Assembly (NCBI GenBank): GCA_949316235.1
Contig: OX438750.1
Coordinates: forward strand, 3,424,501 to 3,488,500
Length of the DNA stretch: 64,000 nucleotides
Direction: 5' to 3'
From: Oegoconia quadripuncta
Lineage: Eukaryota > Arthropoda > Insecta > Lepidoptera > Autostichidae
Shown here: positions 54,583 to 64,000 of the stretch, in pieces
How positions within the stretch are numbered: the first letter of the stretch is position 1
Layout: every line of letters begins with the position of its first letter
Notes under the pieces: generated by a model
The model's database searches: none
Told to the model about the DNA's origin: nothing
The model's input: the letters and a program-made list of their open reading frames with translations, nothing else
Translations under genes and position numbers: made by a program

Positions 54583-57500
54583 ATGGATACGGAGATCATG
54601 GTGGAGTCTTTACCCCTGCTGGGAATATGCAATTTGTGTTTAAGTGACGGAGCTATGAAGAGTATGCTCCTCGTTCAAAAACTCAATAGGACCAATGAAT
54701 CTTACACCGATTTGCTGCTAAAATGCTTTGCAATAGACGTAAGTAATTTATATACTTATCAGATCTAGGTACAGTCGCCACGGAGGTAAGGAGAATTTTC
54801 GTTATTAAAAATCATATGTGATTACGTACAAATTTTGGGTTAAAGTTTCATTAAAAATTAGTATGCCAATACGGTATTTTTTTTCTAATTTTCATTTAGG
54901 CACTTTTATACAAAGAGTTATATGCCAGTCCCATCGTTCCTCTTACTGAGTTAATCTATTTAAAACTAATTCTAGCGAGACACCAATGACTTCATTAAAC
55001 TATACCTAAAGCAAACTCCTGATCCGTTAGAAAATATTTTTTACAATATCACTGATAGGTACTCTGTTTATGTACAAAAAATCAGGGCTTTTAAGATTAT
55101 AGGAAGTTACACCCCTAAATATGCATATCTTGACTGGACTAAATAAGTCAATTTTAAATTTTTTAATTTTTACATTTTGAGCAATCTAAATTCAGTTTTC
55201 CTCTGAGAAGAACAGGCAAAAAAGTCGAGGGGTTGCTCTTTTAAAAACAGGATTTTGTATTACAATAAGGCTTTTAATATTTCATTATTAAATTGTGCAA
55301 TAACCTGGCATGCAAACGACCTGGTTATGTCCAGGGATGATTATAATCTAAATAATATCTAATGCTTATATTTATAATTTCTGTTTTATTTTATAGTATC
55401 TTTAAAAGGAAGATTTTGTATATCAACAGGTGACCAAAACTATATAAGAAATATAATTGGATATTTCCGCAGATTTCATTACTGGAGCTGGGCGACACGA
55501 AGAGGCTCATATGCGAGACTTGCATCAACAAGCTCCAGGACTCTGTGCACTTCCGTGAACAAGTGGAGACATCACTGAGGACTTTAGAGGAAACTGTGAA
55601 ATTGAATAGTATGTATTTGCTTCCTCAAACCATGCGTAGTGTGTATTTTATATAATAATAATAATAAATCGACCAGATATTGTACTGGTTGATAGGGCGA
55701 GGAGCACCACGTGGCTGCTAGACATCGGTATACCCAACACACAACATCAAGGGTTATACCGAGGAAAAGCTGAAGAAATACGATAAAAGATAAAGATAAA
55801 TTTATTAACATCAAACTTAAGAGTTCACATATAAATAATACGAGCAGCTTGCCGAGGAGATCCGGCAAGTCTGGCAGCAGGGGGAGGTGTGAGGTAATCG
55901 ATCCTGTTCCGTATGCTGATCAAAAAGTTCTATGGGACCAACTGAGGTTTCAGTACTAGAAAAGTCAGAAATCAAAAAAAACTTTTTTAATACATTTAAA
56001 GTACTTAGATTTTTTTGTCAGGCCATAACAAGAGGTAACTTTTTGTTGTAGCTACAAAAATGATTAAGAAGATGCATATGCAATCAAACAATAAAATTAT
56101 TTGAAAAATAATAATTATTTTTATTAATAACTTTATGATATAAGGTGCACTCAAAATGTTCTCCATTTTGATTAATGCATAAATGTATTCGTTTTCGTAC
56201 TGACCGCGTGGCGGCCAATAATTTATTTGGATGAATTCCATACAAAATTGTACAGAGCGAGTTTTTTAATTCTTCGACACTGTCATATTTCTTTTTATAA
56301 ATTTCATTTCTTAAATAGCCCCCACAGGAAGAAATCAAGCGGCGTTAAGTCCGGACTACGCGCTGGCCAAGAAACAGGGCCATGAGTCCCAATCCACTGC
56401 TCACCAAATTGTCTATTCAAAGAACAACGACTGTTTCGGCTGTTGTGTGCAGGAGCACCATCTTGTTGAAAATAAACTCTTCGTGATTCTGATAATGGTA
56501 GATTATCAATAATGTTTGATACATTTTCTAATATTATGTTATTGTAAGTGTCGGAATTTAAGTTGCCCTCATAAAATTCCACCATTACTACTTCGTTTTC
56601 CTTTAAACCACACCAACAATTAAAAGAAAATCGAATTTGATTATGGGTTTCCCAAAGTCTGAGAGGATTTTCTTGGCTCCAATAATGATTATTTCGCCGG
56701 TTGTACATACCGTTGTTTGAAAAATTCGTTTCATCAGACCATAATATGTAATCAAGGAATTGCATATCTCTACTTATTTTCCCATTTAACCATCTGCAGA
56801 AAGCTAGTCTACGAGCGGCATCCCCTGTATGTAAAGCTTGAACTAGTCGCCCATGTCGAAAACATTTATATCCATATTTCTTCCATACTTTCAGTACCAG
56901 GGTATGCGAGACATCAACTTCTTTAGCGACGACTCTTGAAGATGTATCGGGAAACGCTTCGACTAATGTTAAAATGGAAATTTCCAAATTTTCGTCTAAA
57001 ACAAATGGTTGACGTACAGATTTCTTCTTAAAAGAACCACCTTCGGCTAAGTTTCTTATAAGGTTTGTAATAACCTTTCTGGTTGGTACATGTCGATTTG
57101 GATATCTCCTCCTGTACCATTGCAACGCAGCAAATGAATTTTTATTATTTACAAAATAAGCTTCCAGCAAGTCTAAACGTTCAGAATTTGAGCTCATTTT
57201 TGCAAAAAATAAAAGCACCTACTCGCAAAAGCACACCACACGCAATCAGATTTTGACATAAGCAACAAAAGAAAGTACGCATTATAAAAAGAAAACAAAG
57301 TTCGAAATTTAAAGCTTATTTGAATTTGAACTAGGTAGGTAAGTAAATCTTTTTTCAGAAAACTATCGAGGTTACGTAAGTTCCAAGTGAAACAAAATTA
57401 ATTGACTGCATATGTATGGGAAAAGTTTTTTTTTGATTTCTAACTTTTTTAGTACTGAAACTTCAGTTGGTCCCATGGAACTTTTTGATCAGCATACGAA

Positions 57501-60500
57501 ACAGGATCGATTAGCATCAAAAAAATTTTTTGTGAGAAATGGTAATTTTCTTGCTAACCATACATTTTTTTGAAAATCTGTGAATGGGAATGAAATTTTT
57601 TTGAAAAATTATGGATAGTCTCCTAAGACCAATTTCTTGTAGCTGCAACGATTAAGGTACCTCCCTTGGCTGCCCCATTGAAACTTTCCACTCTGTATAT
57701 TAACTCTATACGTGCTACACCGAGAAATTGTTAATTTGGTGACCGCTAACGGTACGTTGAGCGTACCACGTTTACCTATCCTACAATTACAATTTTGACA
57801 CGTTCCAACATACAGCCATGGTCACACTACAGAGGTAACGGTGGTGCCCCTCATTCTTTCCAGCACTGGTGCTATTCCAAAGGGTCTGTCGGAGGGTCTA
57901 CTTAAGCTGGACCTTCCGACGACTCTGTGGAATAAGATGCATGCGGAATAATTTTTATAATGCGAACAAATAGTATTTTAAATGTACATTAATAAGCTTG
58001 CGCGAAAAAAAGTCATTAAGTTAGCCCTGTGTTTATAAATGTATATATGGTACAATTTTCAGAGTGTGGTGTTGTCGATGTGAAGAAAGAGGAAGTGTTG
58101 GGCCTCGAGGATGAAATAGACTTGGGTATAAATGCCGCCGATGATGATGAGGATGAAGATGATATTGGTGTGTATAATTATATAGTTATATACTAAACAT
58201 TTTATAGTTCGTGCTAAACCAAGTACTAAACCCCCCCAGACCCCCGAGACCTCCGATTCGAAAACCCTATCTTATTTACATTGAACGATGGAGGCAATTA
58301 AAATATATTGAAAATGAAAATGAAAATCATTTATTCGTGTAGGCAATACAATATGCACTTATGAACGTCATTTGGTTTTTAAACTACCACTAGCTCGGAA
58401 CGCGACCACTACTGAGAAGAGCTAGCGAGAAACTCAGAGGGTTTGTCTCTCTATTAATAAACATTATCATAAATGACAACGTTCTTTCCCAGTAAATAAA
58501 TAATAAATATCCTTGCACATACACACAGCGCCATCTAGTTTTATACTAAGCAACTAGGCTTGTATTATAGATACCAGATGGTTGATAAACTACACAAATA
58601 CATTTTTTTGTTGTAATTAAATACCATATATAAATGAAAAACATCCATAAATTCAACATGCAAACATATGCCCCTAGCGGGATTCGAACCCGCGACCTTT
58701 TGGTATAGCAGTCACGAGTTTCTAACCACTACACCAACCAGGTCGTGACTTTCGTATTGGTCAGTAAACGAAGCTAAAGTCAATGAGATTTTTTTTACCA
58801 TCCAGCAACATTTCAACAAACAGATTGACGGAGTTCATGCTAGAACCTCTACAGGTATAGGGTTGCCAGATGGTATCCAAAAAGAGGACATGTCCTCCTT
58901 TTCCATGATTTGTCCTCCAGTTCTCCCTTACCTACTGTTTGTCCTCCTTTGTGCTAAACGCTAAACATCGTTCAACATTTCGTGTCGTGGAAAGAGTTTT
59001 TTCACTGATCAATATTCAGTGGAACAAAGAGAGGAACAGATTAAGTGTGCCGTCAGTGAAATCCGTAATTCTTACTCAATACAACTGCAAAACCATGACA
59101 TGTGAAGATTTTCATGATTGTTTGTTAAAAAATCAAGAACTTCTCGCAAAAATTGGCAGTTCAGCTAAATATGAATAAAATAAAGTAATATAACTTCTAT
59201 TAAAAAATCGTATAATTGTTAAAGTGTCCTCCTTTTTTTACAGAAAATTATCCTTTTTTGACCAACATGCCCTCCTTTTTCAAGTTCTTATCTGGCAACC
59301 CTATACAGATAGAGAATAAATAATATAATACGACGACGGTAAATAATATAATACGGTGACGACCTGTTTGGTGTAGTGGTTAGCAATTCTGACCACTATA
59401 CCAAAAGGTTGCGGGTTCGAATCCCGCTAGGGGCATATGTTTGTGTGATGAATACGGACATGTGTACCCGAGTTATGCATATTTTCATTTATAATAATTA
59501 TTTATTTACAAAAAAAAATGTATTTATGTAGTATATTAACCATCTGGTATCCACAACACAAGCCTATAGTTGCTTACTGTGGAACTAGATGGCGCTGTGT
59601 GTATGTCTAAAGATATTTATTATTATTTATTATCATTTATTATCTTTCTCGTTACAGCACTGAAGGACATCATAATAAAAAAAGAACCGAAAGAAGTCTC
59701 ACAGAAGAAGGTTAGAAAGAAATTAATGAAAAAATTGTCCAATTCAAAATACGCGGGTAGTTCTCTAGGGAAGAAACACAATTTCAAAGATACAGAAGAA
59801 ATGATGGTGACCGGCCTGTTTCCTTTTAAAATACAGAAGAACCGCACGTTCTCCTGCGCCATTTGCCCGGAGAACTCGCCAGAGTTAGATAATATTAAAT
59901 GCCACATCTTACAACATAGCAAACCTAACATACACGTTGCATTTAGGAAGATGTTTTTCTCGAACTCGCAGAGATTTTACAAATCTGGCACGAATTTGAG
60001 ATGCAAGATATGTACAACGGATATATCGAACTACGAGGAATTGAAGCAGCACCTAGAGAATTGCAAGCGTTTAAAACATTGTGGCAATTGGAACAATTTG
60101 CCGTTTAAACTCGAAAAGGACCAATTAGACTGTCCGGTGTGTAAGAAGACTTTCCTTAATTTCGTCAGATTGAATACACATATGAACATTCATTATCCGA
60201 ATTTCATTTGTGAGAACTGCGGGAAAGCGTTTGCATCTAAGGCCCGTTTACGTGGGCACATGAGGACCCATGAAGTCGGCAGCTTCGCATGTAAGTACTG
60301 TAATGCAATCTTCGATAGGGTGACTAAGAGAGAGAATCACGTGTCTAAAGAGCATAAGGCCGGTGTGAGATATGCCTGCAAACGATGTAATATATCTTTG
60401 CCCTCGTTCTATGCTAGACAGAAGCATTTGGCCGAGGTACACAACGAGGAATTGAAAAGGTACAAATGTAAGGCTTGTCCACAGAGTTACATAACTCCTG

Positions 60501-60838
60501 GTCACCTCTCCAGCCACGTGAGAAGGGATCATTTAAATGAAAGGAATCATAAGTGCGAGAAATGTGATCTAGCATTTTATACAAAGAACGCTTTAAAAAT
60601 GCATATGATAAAGCATGACGGCGAACGGATACATGTTTGCCCCATATGCCAGAAGTCTTACCAGAGGAAAAAGACTTTGAGAGAGCATATGCGGATACAT
60701 AATAATGATAAACGATTTATTTGTCCTGTCTGTGGTAGGGCGTTCACTCAAAAATGTACATTAAAAGGTCATCTTAAAGTGCACGAGAGGAAAGTCGATT
60801 TGGATGACCGAATCATGCAACCTTTGCATTCTATTTAA
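54583..60838 (+). CDS. ZAD C2H2 zinc-finger protein 3, 525 aa, about ten fingers
   Basis: A likely nuclear DNA-binding regulator. Exons are 54583-54738, 55473-55608, 58063-58167 and 59658-60838; phases are 0,1,1. The ZAD ligands are Cys16/Cys19 (ICNLC) and Cys66/Cys69 (ICETC). Exon 3 is very acidic (DDDEDEDDI), and the start of exon 4 is basic (KKVRKKLMKKL). Ten finger-like units follow, from FSCAICPENS to FICPVCGRAF; the second ends H-x3-C (HLENC) instead of H-x3-H. Linkers between the last fingers are close to the canonical TGEKP type in spacing. Intron 2 holds a mariner-type transposon and intron 3 a hAT remnant and two SINE-A copies, one ending 17 bp before exon 4. Confidence 0.9.
55165..55360 (-). 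mobile_element. LINE 3' fragment
   Basis: AGAAGAACAGGCAAAAAAGT, GTTGCTCTTTTAAAAACAGG and GACCTGGTTATGTCCAGGGA mirror the end of the LINE at 33170-34680. It is in intron 1 of zinc-finger gene 3. Confidence 0.7.
55640..55894 (+). mobile_element. LINE C-terminal fragment, left half
   Basis: It reads RPDIVLVDRASSTTWLLDIG, then a broken stretch and QLAEEIRQVWQQGEV, which resembles the C-terminal domain of an insect non-LTR element. The match appears to continue at 57825 (TVVPLILSSTGAIPKGLSEG), so the DNA transposon between them probably inserted into it. Confidence 0.5.
55897..57511 (-). mobile_element. Mariner/Tc1-type transposon with long inverted repeats
   Basis: The terminal inverted repeats of about 85-90 bp begin ATCGATCCTGTTCCGTATGC at the left and end GCATACGAAACAGGATCGAT at the right. 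TA dinucleotides (55895-55896 and 57512-57513) flank the ends, as expected for the IS630/Tc1/mariner group. It carries one reverse-strand transposase gene with a frameshift. It lies in intron 2 of zinc-finger gene 3. Confidence 0.88.
56084..57218 (-). pseudogene. Mariner-type transposase, frameshifted
   Basis: The main frame (57218-56304) has an N-terminal helix-turn-helix region (NSFAALQWYRRRYP) and catalytic aspartates at residue 162 (WSDET), 253 (QQDGAPAH) and 290 (SPDLTPLDFF). There are 36 residues between the second and third. The frame breaks right after FFLWG, near 56318, and the remaining 70 or so codons (YLRNEIYKKKYDSVEELKN onward) continue in another frame to 56084. The true start may be the second Met (MSSNSERLD). 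The catalytic core is intact, but the full protein is not encoded. Confidence 0.88.
57825..57975 (+). mobile_element. LINE C-terminal fragment, right half
   Basis: GAGGTAACGGTGGTGCCCCT starts the segment. Translation gives TVVPLILSSTGAIPKGLSEG and then LLKLDLPTTLWNKMHAE before a stop. The 7-bp GAGGTAA also stands just left of the mariner end (55891-55897 overlap). Confidence 0.5.
58232..58306 (-). repeat. SINE-B head fragment
   Basis: GACCTCCGATTCGAAAACCC and TTACATTGAACGATGGAGGC are the reversed tRNA-like head of SINE-B. Confidence 0.65.
58312..58470 (-). mobile_element. LINE 3'-UTR fragment
   Basis: It begins GAAAATGAAAATGAAAATCA and contains GAGAAGAGCTAGCGAGAAAC, a relative of the GAGAAGAAC-AGCAAGAAAC block of other LINE tails here. 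Confidence 0.6.
58508..58748 (-). repeat. SINE-A, reverse
   Basis: Reversed box B (GCGGGATTCGAACCCGC) and box A (TCTAACCACTACACCA) close the unit on the right. Confidence 0.85.
58857..59304 (+). mobile_element. hAT-type transposon remnant
   Basis: The ends TATAGGGTTGCCAGAT and ATCTGGCAACCCTATA are perfect inverted repeats. The frame 58939-59178 keeps a hAT dimerisation-region signature (VERVFSLINIQWNKERNRLS, then CEDFHDCLLKNQ) and a stop, so only the end of a transposase survives. Repeated GTCCTCCTTTT blocks stand near both ends. No clean 8-bp duplication could be read. Confidence 0.7.
59359..59640 (+). repeat. SINE-A, full copy
   Basis: Box A, box B and body as in other copies; the TATT-rich tail runs into the pyrimidine tract of zinc-finger gene 3 exon 4. 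Confidence 0.85.
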
Positions 60839-60975
60839 CGTTTTCTGTTTTTTATTGTGTTTTAAACATGAGTACCTAATAGTCCAGTAAGGGTACACTT
60901 CCTATAATTTTAAAAGCCTTGATTTTTTGCACATGGAAGGAAGTACCTGTCAGTGTGATAGAATGAGAATGTTTC

Positions 60976-61170
60976 CTTTTTTTTTTTTTTTTTTTTTTAA
61001 TTTCATAGACTTGCACGTTTTAACGGCGATGGGCGTGTGCACAGGGGGTGTCCCCTGTCACGTGTGCATATCTGTATACTTCGAAAGGTTAACCGTGGAT
61101 GTTGAACCATCCAAACGCTAATGTTTGGGATATCTCTTACCACCCCGTTTGGGATAAAACTCGTGATAAT
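60976..61170 (-). mobile_element. Retroelement 3' tail with long poly-T
   Basis: A run of about 22 T (the reverse of a poly-A tail) is followed by AATTTCATAGACTTGCACG and TTTGGGATATCTCTTACCAC. Confidence 0.5.
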
Positions 61171-61171
61171 A

Positions 61172-61394
61172 ATAATAATCAATAATAAATATTTCGGACA
61201 CTTACACCAATCATCTAGTCCCAAACTAAGCAAAGCTTGTGCTATGATACTAGATAACGGATAAACATACATAAATATTTATATAAACATCCATGTTCAT
61301 ATTCATCACACAAACATTTACCCGTCGCGGGATTCGAACCCGCAACCGTTGGTCTCGCTGACAGTGTCACTATCCACTACACCAATCGGTCGTC
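61172..61394 (-). repeat. tRNA-derived SINE, related to SINE-A
   Basis: Reversed box B (GCGGGATTCGAACCCGC) and box A (TATCCACTACACCAAT) at the right; the body differs from SINE-A (GTCCCAAACTAAGCAAAGCT). Confidence 0.75.
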
Positions 61395-61434
61395 AATATA
61401 TTTTTTAGATATAGTATAGGTATTTATAAAACAC

Positions 61435-61670
61435 TAGCTTTCCTCCCGCGACTTCGTCCGCGTGGAAGATTTTATCAAAATACAGACAACAAACTTTCAT
61501 CCCCTATTTTATCCCCCTGGGGGTAGAATTTATCAAAATCCTTTCTTAGCGGATGCCTACGTCATAACATCTACCTGCATGCCAAATTTCAGCCCGATCC
61601 GTCCAGTGGTTTGGGCTGGGCGTTGATATCAATCAATCAATCAATCAATCAATCATTTATTTATTTGTGA
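61435..61670 (+). mobile_element. Retroelement 3' end with CAAT tail
   Basis: CCCGCGACTTCGTCCGCGTG, then CAAATTTCAGCCCGATCCGT, and a run of ATCA units. This block type is widespread in moth and butterfly genomes. Confidence 0.6.
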
Positions 61671-61984
61671 TACACAGTACAGGTTGTTATGATACATTAA
61701 CTTATAAATATGATCTCTGTGATCAGCCAAATTGGCATACAAATATGGTAGTCATGTTAAAATAGTAATGAAAAATAAATAGCAGAATAAATTATATCCG
61801 CTAAACAATAACAGTAACATAGAATGAATAAATATTAAACAATTAAATAGCCTCCATTATATTATGTATCAATTTCAAATTTTAAATTATGTATTATTTT
61901 TATGATAATGGCTGCATGTATGTTAACAACAAAAAATATAAAAATGATAGATCACTATGTCAGTCACCTTTGAGTTATATATAT

Positions 61985-62690
61985 TTAGATAGATTAATTA
62001 CCACTGTGAATTTGATTGTGTCGGAGAATATACCTACTTAGAAACCCTGTGACTATTTTCAAAAAAGTCGAGCAATAACTTCTTTACAATTATGAAAAAT
62101 TACACCGAGTGATATCACGATTCAATAAACTATTTAAAAATATATATATAAAGTAGCCATTGATTAATTTTTTAGAAAATTGTTTTAAGAGAGATCTTAG
62201 CATCTTCAATAATGCAATGAAGTTCACAGTGGTGTCGATTCGGATGTACAACCAACTAAAACTAAACTTAACCAAAATTCGACTAAAATTAGTTTAATCA
62301 AGTGCAAGTGCTATTCGGGTTTGCGCACGAACTAAATTAAGAAACCTTGTTTGACAGACGACAAGATAACTAAATTGAATACAGTTTGTTCCGGGTCAGT
62401 ACGCTTCCACCTTCGACCTCATCTTCACTTAACAGTGCTAACACGTTGTGCATTTAAAAAAAAGAAGAAAACTCCTGAAACAATAAAAAAAAAAATTATC
62501 AAAGGATATTGAGTCGTGATAATAGCCCGTGAAAGTTTTCATAAATAAGAAGTTATTGATCGTTTATTTTTTGGAAATATTTCAAATTATTTTATTTTCA
62601 GTAAAATATCAAGTTTAATAAATAAATAATTACAGGAGTTCTAAGTATATTCTCCAACGCAATGAAATTCAGTGGTAATTTTAATCTAAT
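61985..62690. repeat. Large palindromic DNA element M6 with nested pieces
   Basis: The outer arms AGATTAATTACCACTGTGAA (left) and TTCAGTGGTAATTTTAATCT (right) pair. The next arms, GGAGAATATACCTACTTAG and CTAAGTATATTCTCC, pair, and so do the GCAATAACTTCTTTA and AAGAAGTTATTGATCG blocks. A half M1 MITE (62231-62330) and a SINE-B scrap (62390-62464) lie inside. A single arm also occurs near 43225-43300. Confidence 0.7.
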
Positions 62691-63275
62691 AGTCTATGTT
62701 TTGTTACTAAATACCTATACTATATCTAAGGCAAGCTACTGATTTGTTAGGAAACATTTGTATTCTATCACTGATAGGCACTCTATCAATGTACAAAAAA
62801 TCACGGCCTTTGAAATTATTAATCCTTACTGGAGCTATTATACTTGGGAGCATTTGGCACAGCAAAGGTGCGAGTATATTTGATGGCGCTACAGCGAACA
62901 CTGATCGTCCATTTAAACGTGATACCAATATCATTTATAATATTTTAATTGTATTTATACAGATTTGAATTAGCTTAATTCTGTAAGAGTATTTAATTGT
63001 CTTTTAAGAGGTTATATCATTATGGGTCTCTTTCACCACTTACTGATATAGTTTGAGACGGTGGTTTCGTCTGTCTCATTGTGAATGTATCTGACGGAAT
63101 ATTGTTAAATTTTTCCCTAAAAAACAATTAATTTAGCTGCCAAATACTGTAATAACAATAACAGTCGCATATAATATACCGGATGAGTTTTTTTACCGCA
63201 AGGAAAAAAATAGGGCATATTAGGTAAGTGAAATAGAAGTTATTGGCATAGGCAGTTAAATAATAAATAAATAAC

Positions 63276-63346
63276 CTTAGACCTGCACACAGCGCCATCT
63301 AGTTCCACAGTAAGCAATTACAGGCGTGTGTTGTGGATACCAGGCC
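63276..63346 (-). repeat. SINE-A tail fragment
   Basis: CACACAGCGCCATCTAGTTC is the reversed SINE-A end. It is cut off at GTGGATACCAG by the element that follows. Confidence 0.7.
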
Positions 63347-63745
63347 CCTATTTCACCAAGTAGACAATTGTCAGCGACATATTATGTCGGCTGACAATTC
63401 GACATATGTCGCTGACAATTGTCAAAGGACAGGTGACAAATGACAATTTTGTAAATTATTTCGTATAGAAAAGCTTATAAACATGACAGGCATTTTGTGA
63501 CAATTGCCCTTATCTCAATCAAATGACAATTATGTTGTGAAACAAGAATCATTTTTTGAACTCGACATATTTGTAGATTTGTCGGTAATTGTTGACATGA
63601 GATCGAAGCTGTGTCGGGCTAGCGTGACAATTGTAGTGTTTTCGTTGTTAATTACAAAATGGCTCTCCGTGAAAGCAGCAGTAGTGACAGTGATAGTGAT
63701 TTAGATGAGTTCGCATATAGAGAACGAATAAATTTCTCCTGAAAT
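63347..63745 (+). mobile_element. Possible Harbinger-type element end
   Basis: After GCCCCTATTTCACCAAG come several GACAATTGTC palindromes. A short frame at 63660-63743 (MALRESSSSDSDSDLDEF) resembles acidic N-termini of Harbinger-type proteins. The right end and transposase core are not seen, so the class is tentative. Confidence 0.35.
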
Positions 63746-63889
63746 ATAATTACACATAATATATACAATACAATACAAATACTCTTTATTGCGCAAAATA
63801 TATATAATATATATAAATATAGATAATTTTCTCCTTTGTCATATTTTTTTGACAATTGTCGCACCTGTCAGTATTTACAGTAAAAATGC

Positions 63890-64000
63890 ATTCTGTATGG
63901 CCATAAGGATTTACAATCATTTACCAGATAGTTTTAAGGACAAAAGTCTAATTCTTTTTAAAAAACAAGTACATGACTTTTATTTGAATAAATGCTATTA
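63890..64000 (+). mobile_element. LINE C-terminal fragment running off the window
   Basis: The frame IRIYNHLPDSFKDKS, then LILFKKQVHDFYLNKCY, has the YNxLP and FKxxL pattern of LINE ORF2 ends. It continues beyond base 64000. Confidence 0.6.

Larger units (their letters stand above)
60839..64000. other. Region after zinc-finger gene 3, repeats only
   Basis: No gene was supported. It holds a poly-T-led retroelement tail (60976-61170), a SINE (61172-61394), a retroelement tail with CAAT repeats (61435-61670), a large palindromic element (61985-62690) and possible Harbinger-type and LINE pieces up to the window end. Confidence 0.6.

Noticed and set aside
62744..62968. Short frame of 74 codons with a hydrophobic start
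   Set aside because: The underlying sequence around 62700-62815 resembles a segment near 55020-55110, so it belongs to a dispersed repeat and not to a gene.

Overview
The window looks like nuclear DNA of an insect, most probably a moth or butterfly (Lepidoptera). It is AT-rich, with short exons, large introns packed with transposable elements, and ZAD-type C2H2 zinc-finger genes. No bacterial or organellar features are present. The identification rests on gene architecture and repeat types, not on a database match.

I reconstructed seven multi-exon genes by matching splice sites and codon phase. From left to right: (1) a compact PARP with a tankyrase-like catalytic domain, + strand, 7 exons, 2179-16478, 255 aa. 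(2) Gene A, - strand, 18662-21324, 176 aa. (3) ZAD zinc-finger gene 1, +, 23166-30641, 532 aa. (4) ZAD zinc-finger gene 2, +, 31325-41027, 522 aa. (5) Gene B, -, 44471-46605, 155 aa. (6) Gene C, +, 51016-53569, 173 aa. (7) ZAD zinc-finger gene 3, +, 54583-60838, 525 aa. Genes A, B and C are paralogues of one small family that I do not recognise. They share three exons, identical intron phases (1 then 2), nearly identical middle-exon lengths (184, 187, 184 nt) and conserved motifs. The small-family genes are interspersed with the three ZAD zinc-finger genes, which suggests that blocks carrying both kinds of gene were duplicated locally.

Mobile DNA fills most of the rest. PARP intron 3 holds a complete jockey-clade LINE (6431-11639, - strand) with two intact ORFs, a poly-A tail and an 11-bp target duplication. 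A 5'-truncated second copy (26163-26951) sits at the equivalent place in the same flanking repeat. A P-element-like DNA transposon (41622-42500) has 28-bp perfect terminal inverted repeats, 15-bp subterminal inverted repeats, an 8-bp target duplication and a THAP-domain exon. A frameshifted mariner/Tc1-type transposon (55897-57511) and a hAT remnant (58857-59304) lie in introns of zinc-finger gene 3. Two further truncated LINEs carry long reverse-transcriptase ORFs (33170-34680 and 46889-48740). At least three SINE families and six palindromic MITE-like families recur, often nested, and several copies sit within a few tens of bases of splice sites.

The PARP would modify proteins with ADP-ribose, and the ZAD zinc-finger proteins are likely sequence-specific nuclear DNA-binding factors. 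I infer no functional link between the PARP, the zinc-finger genes and the A/B/C family beyond their proximity.
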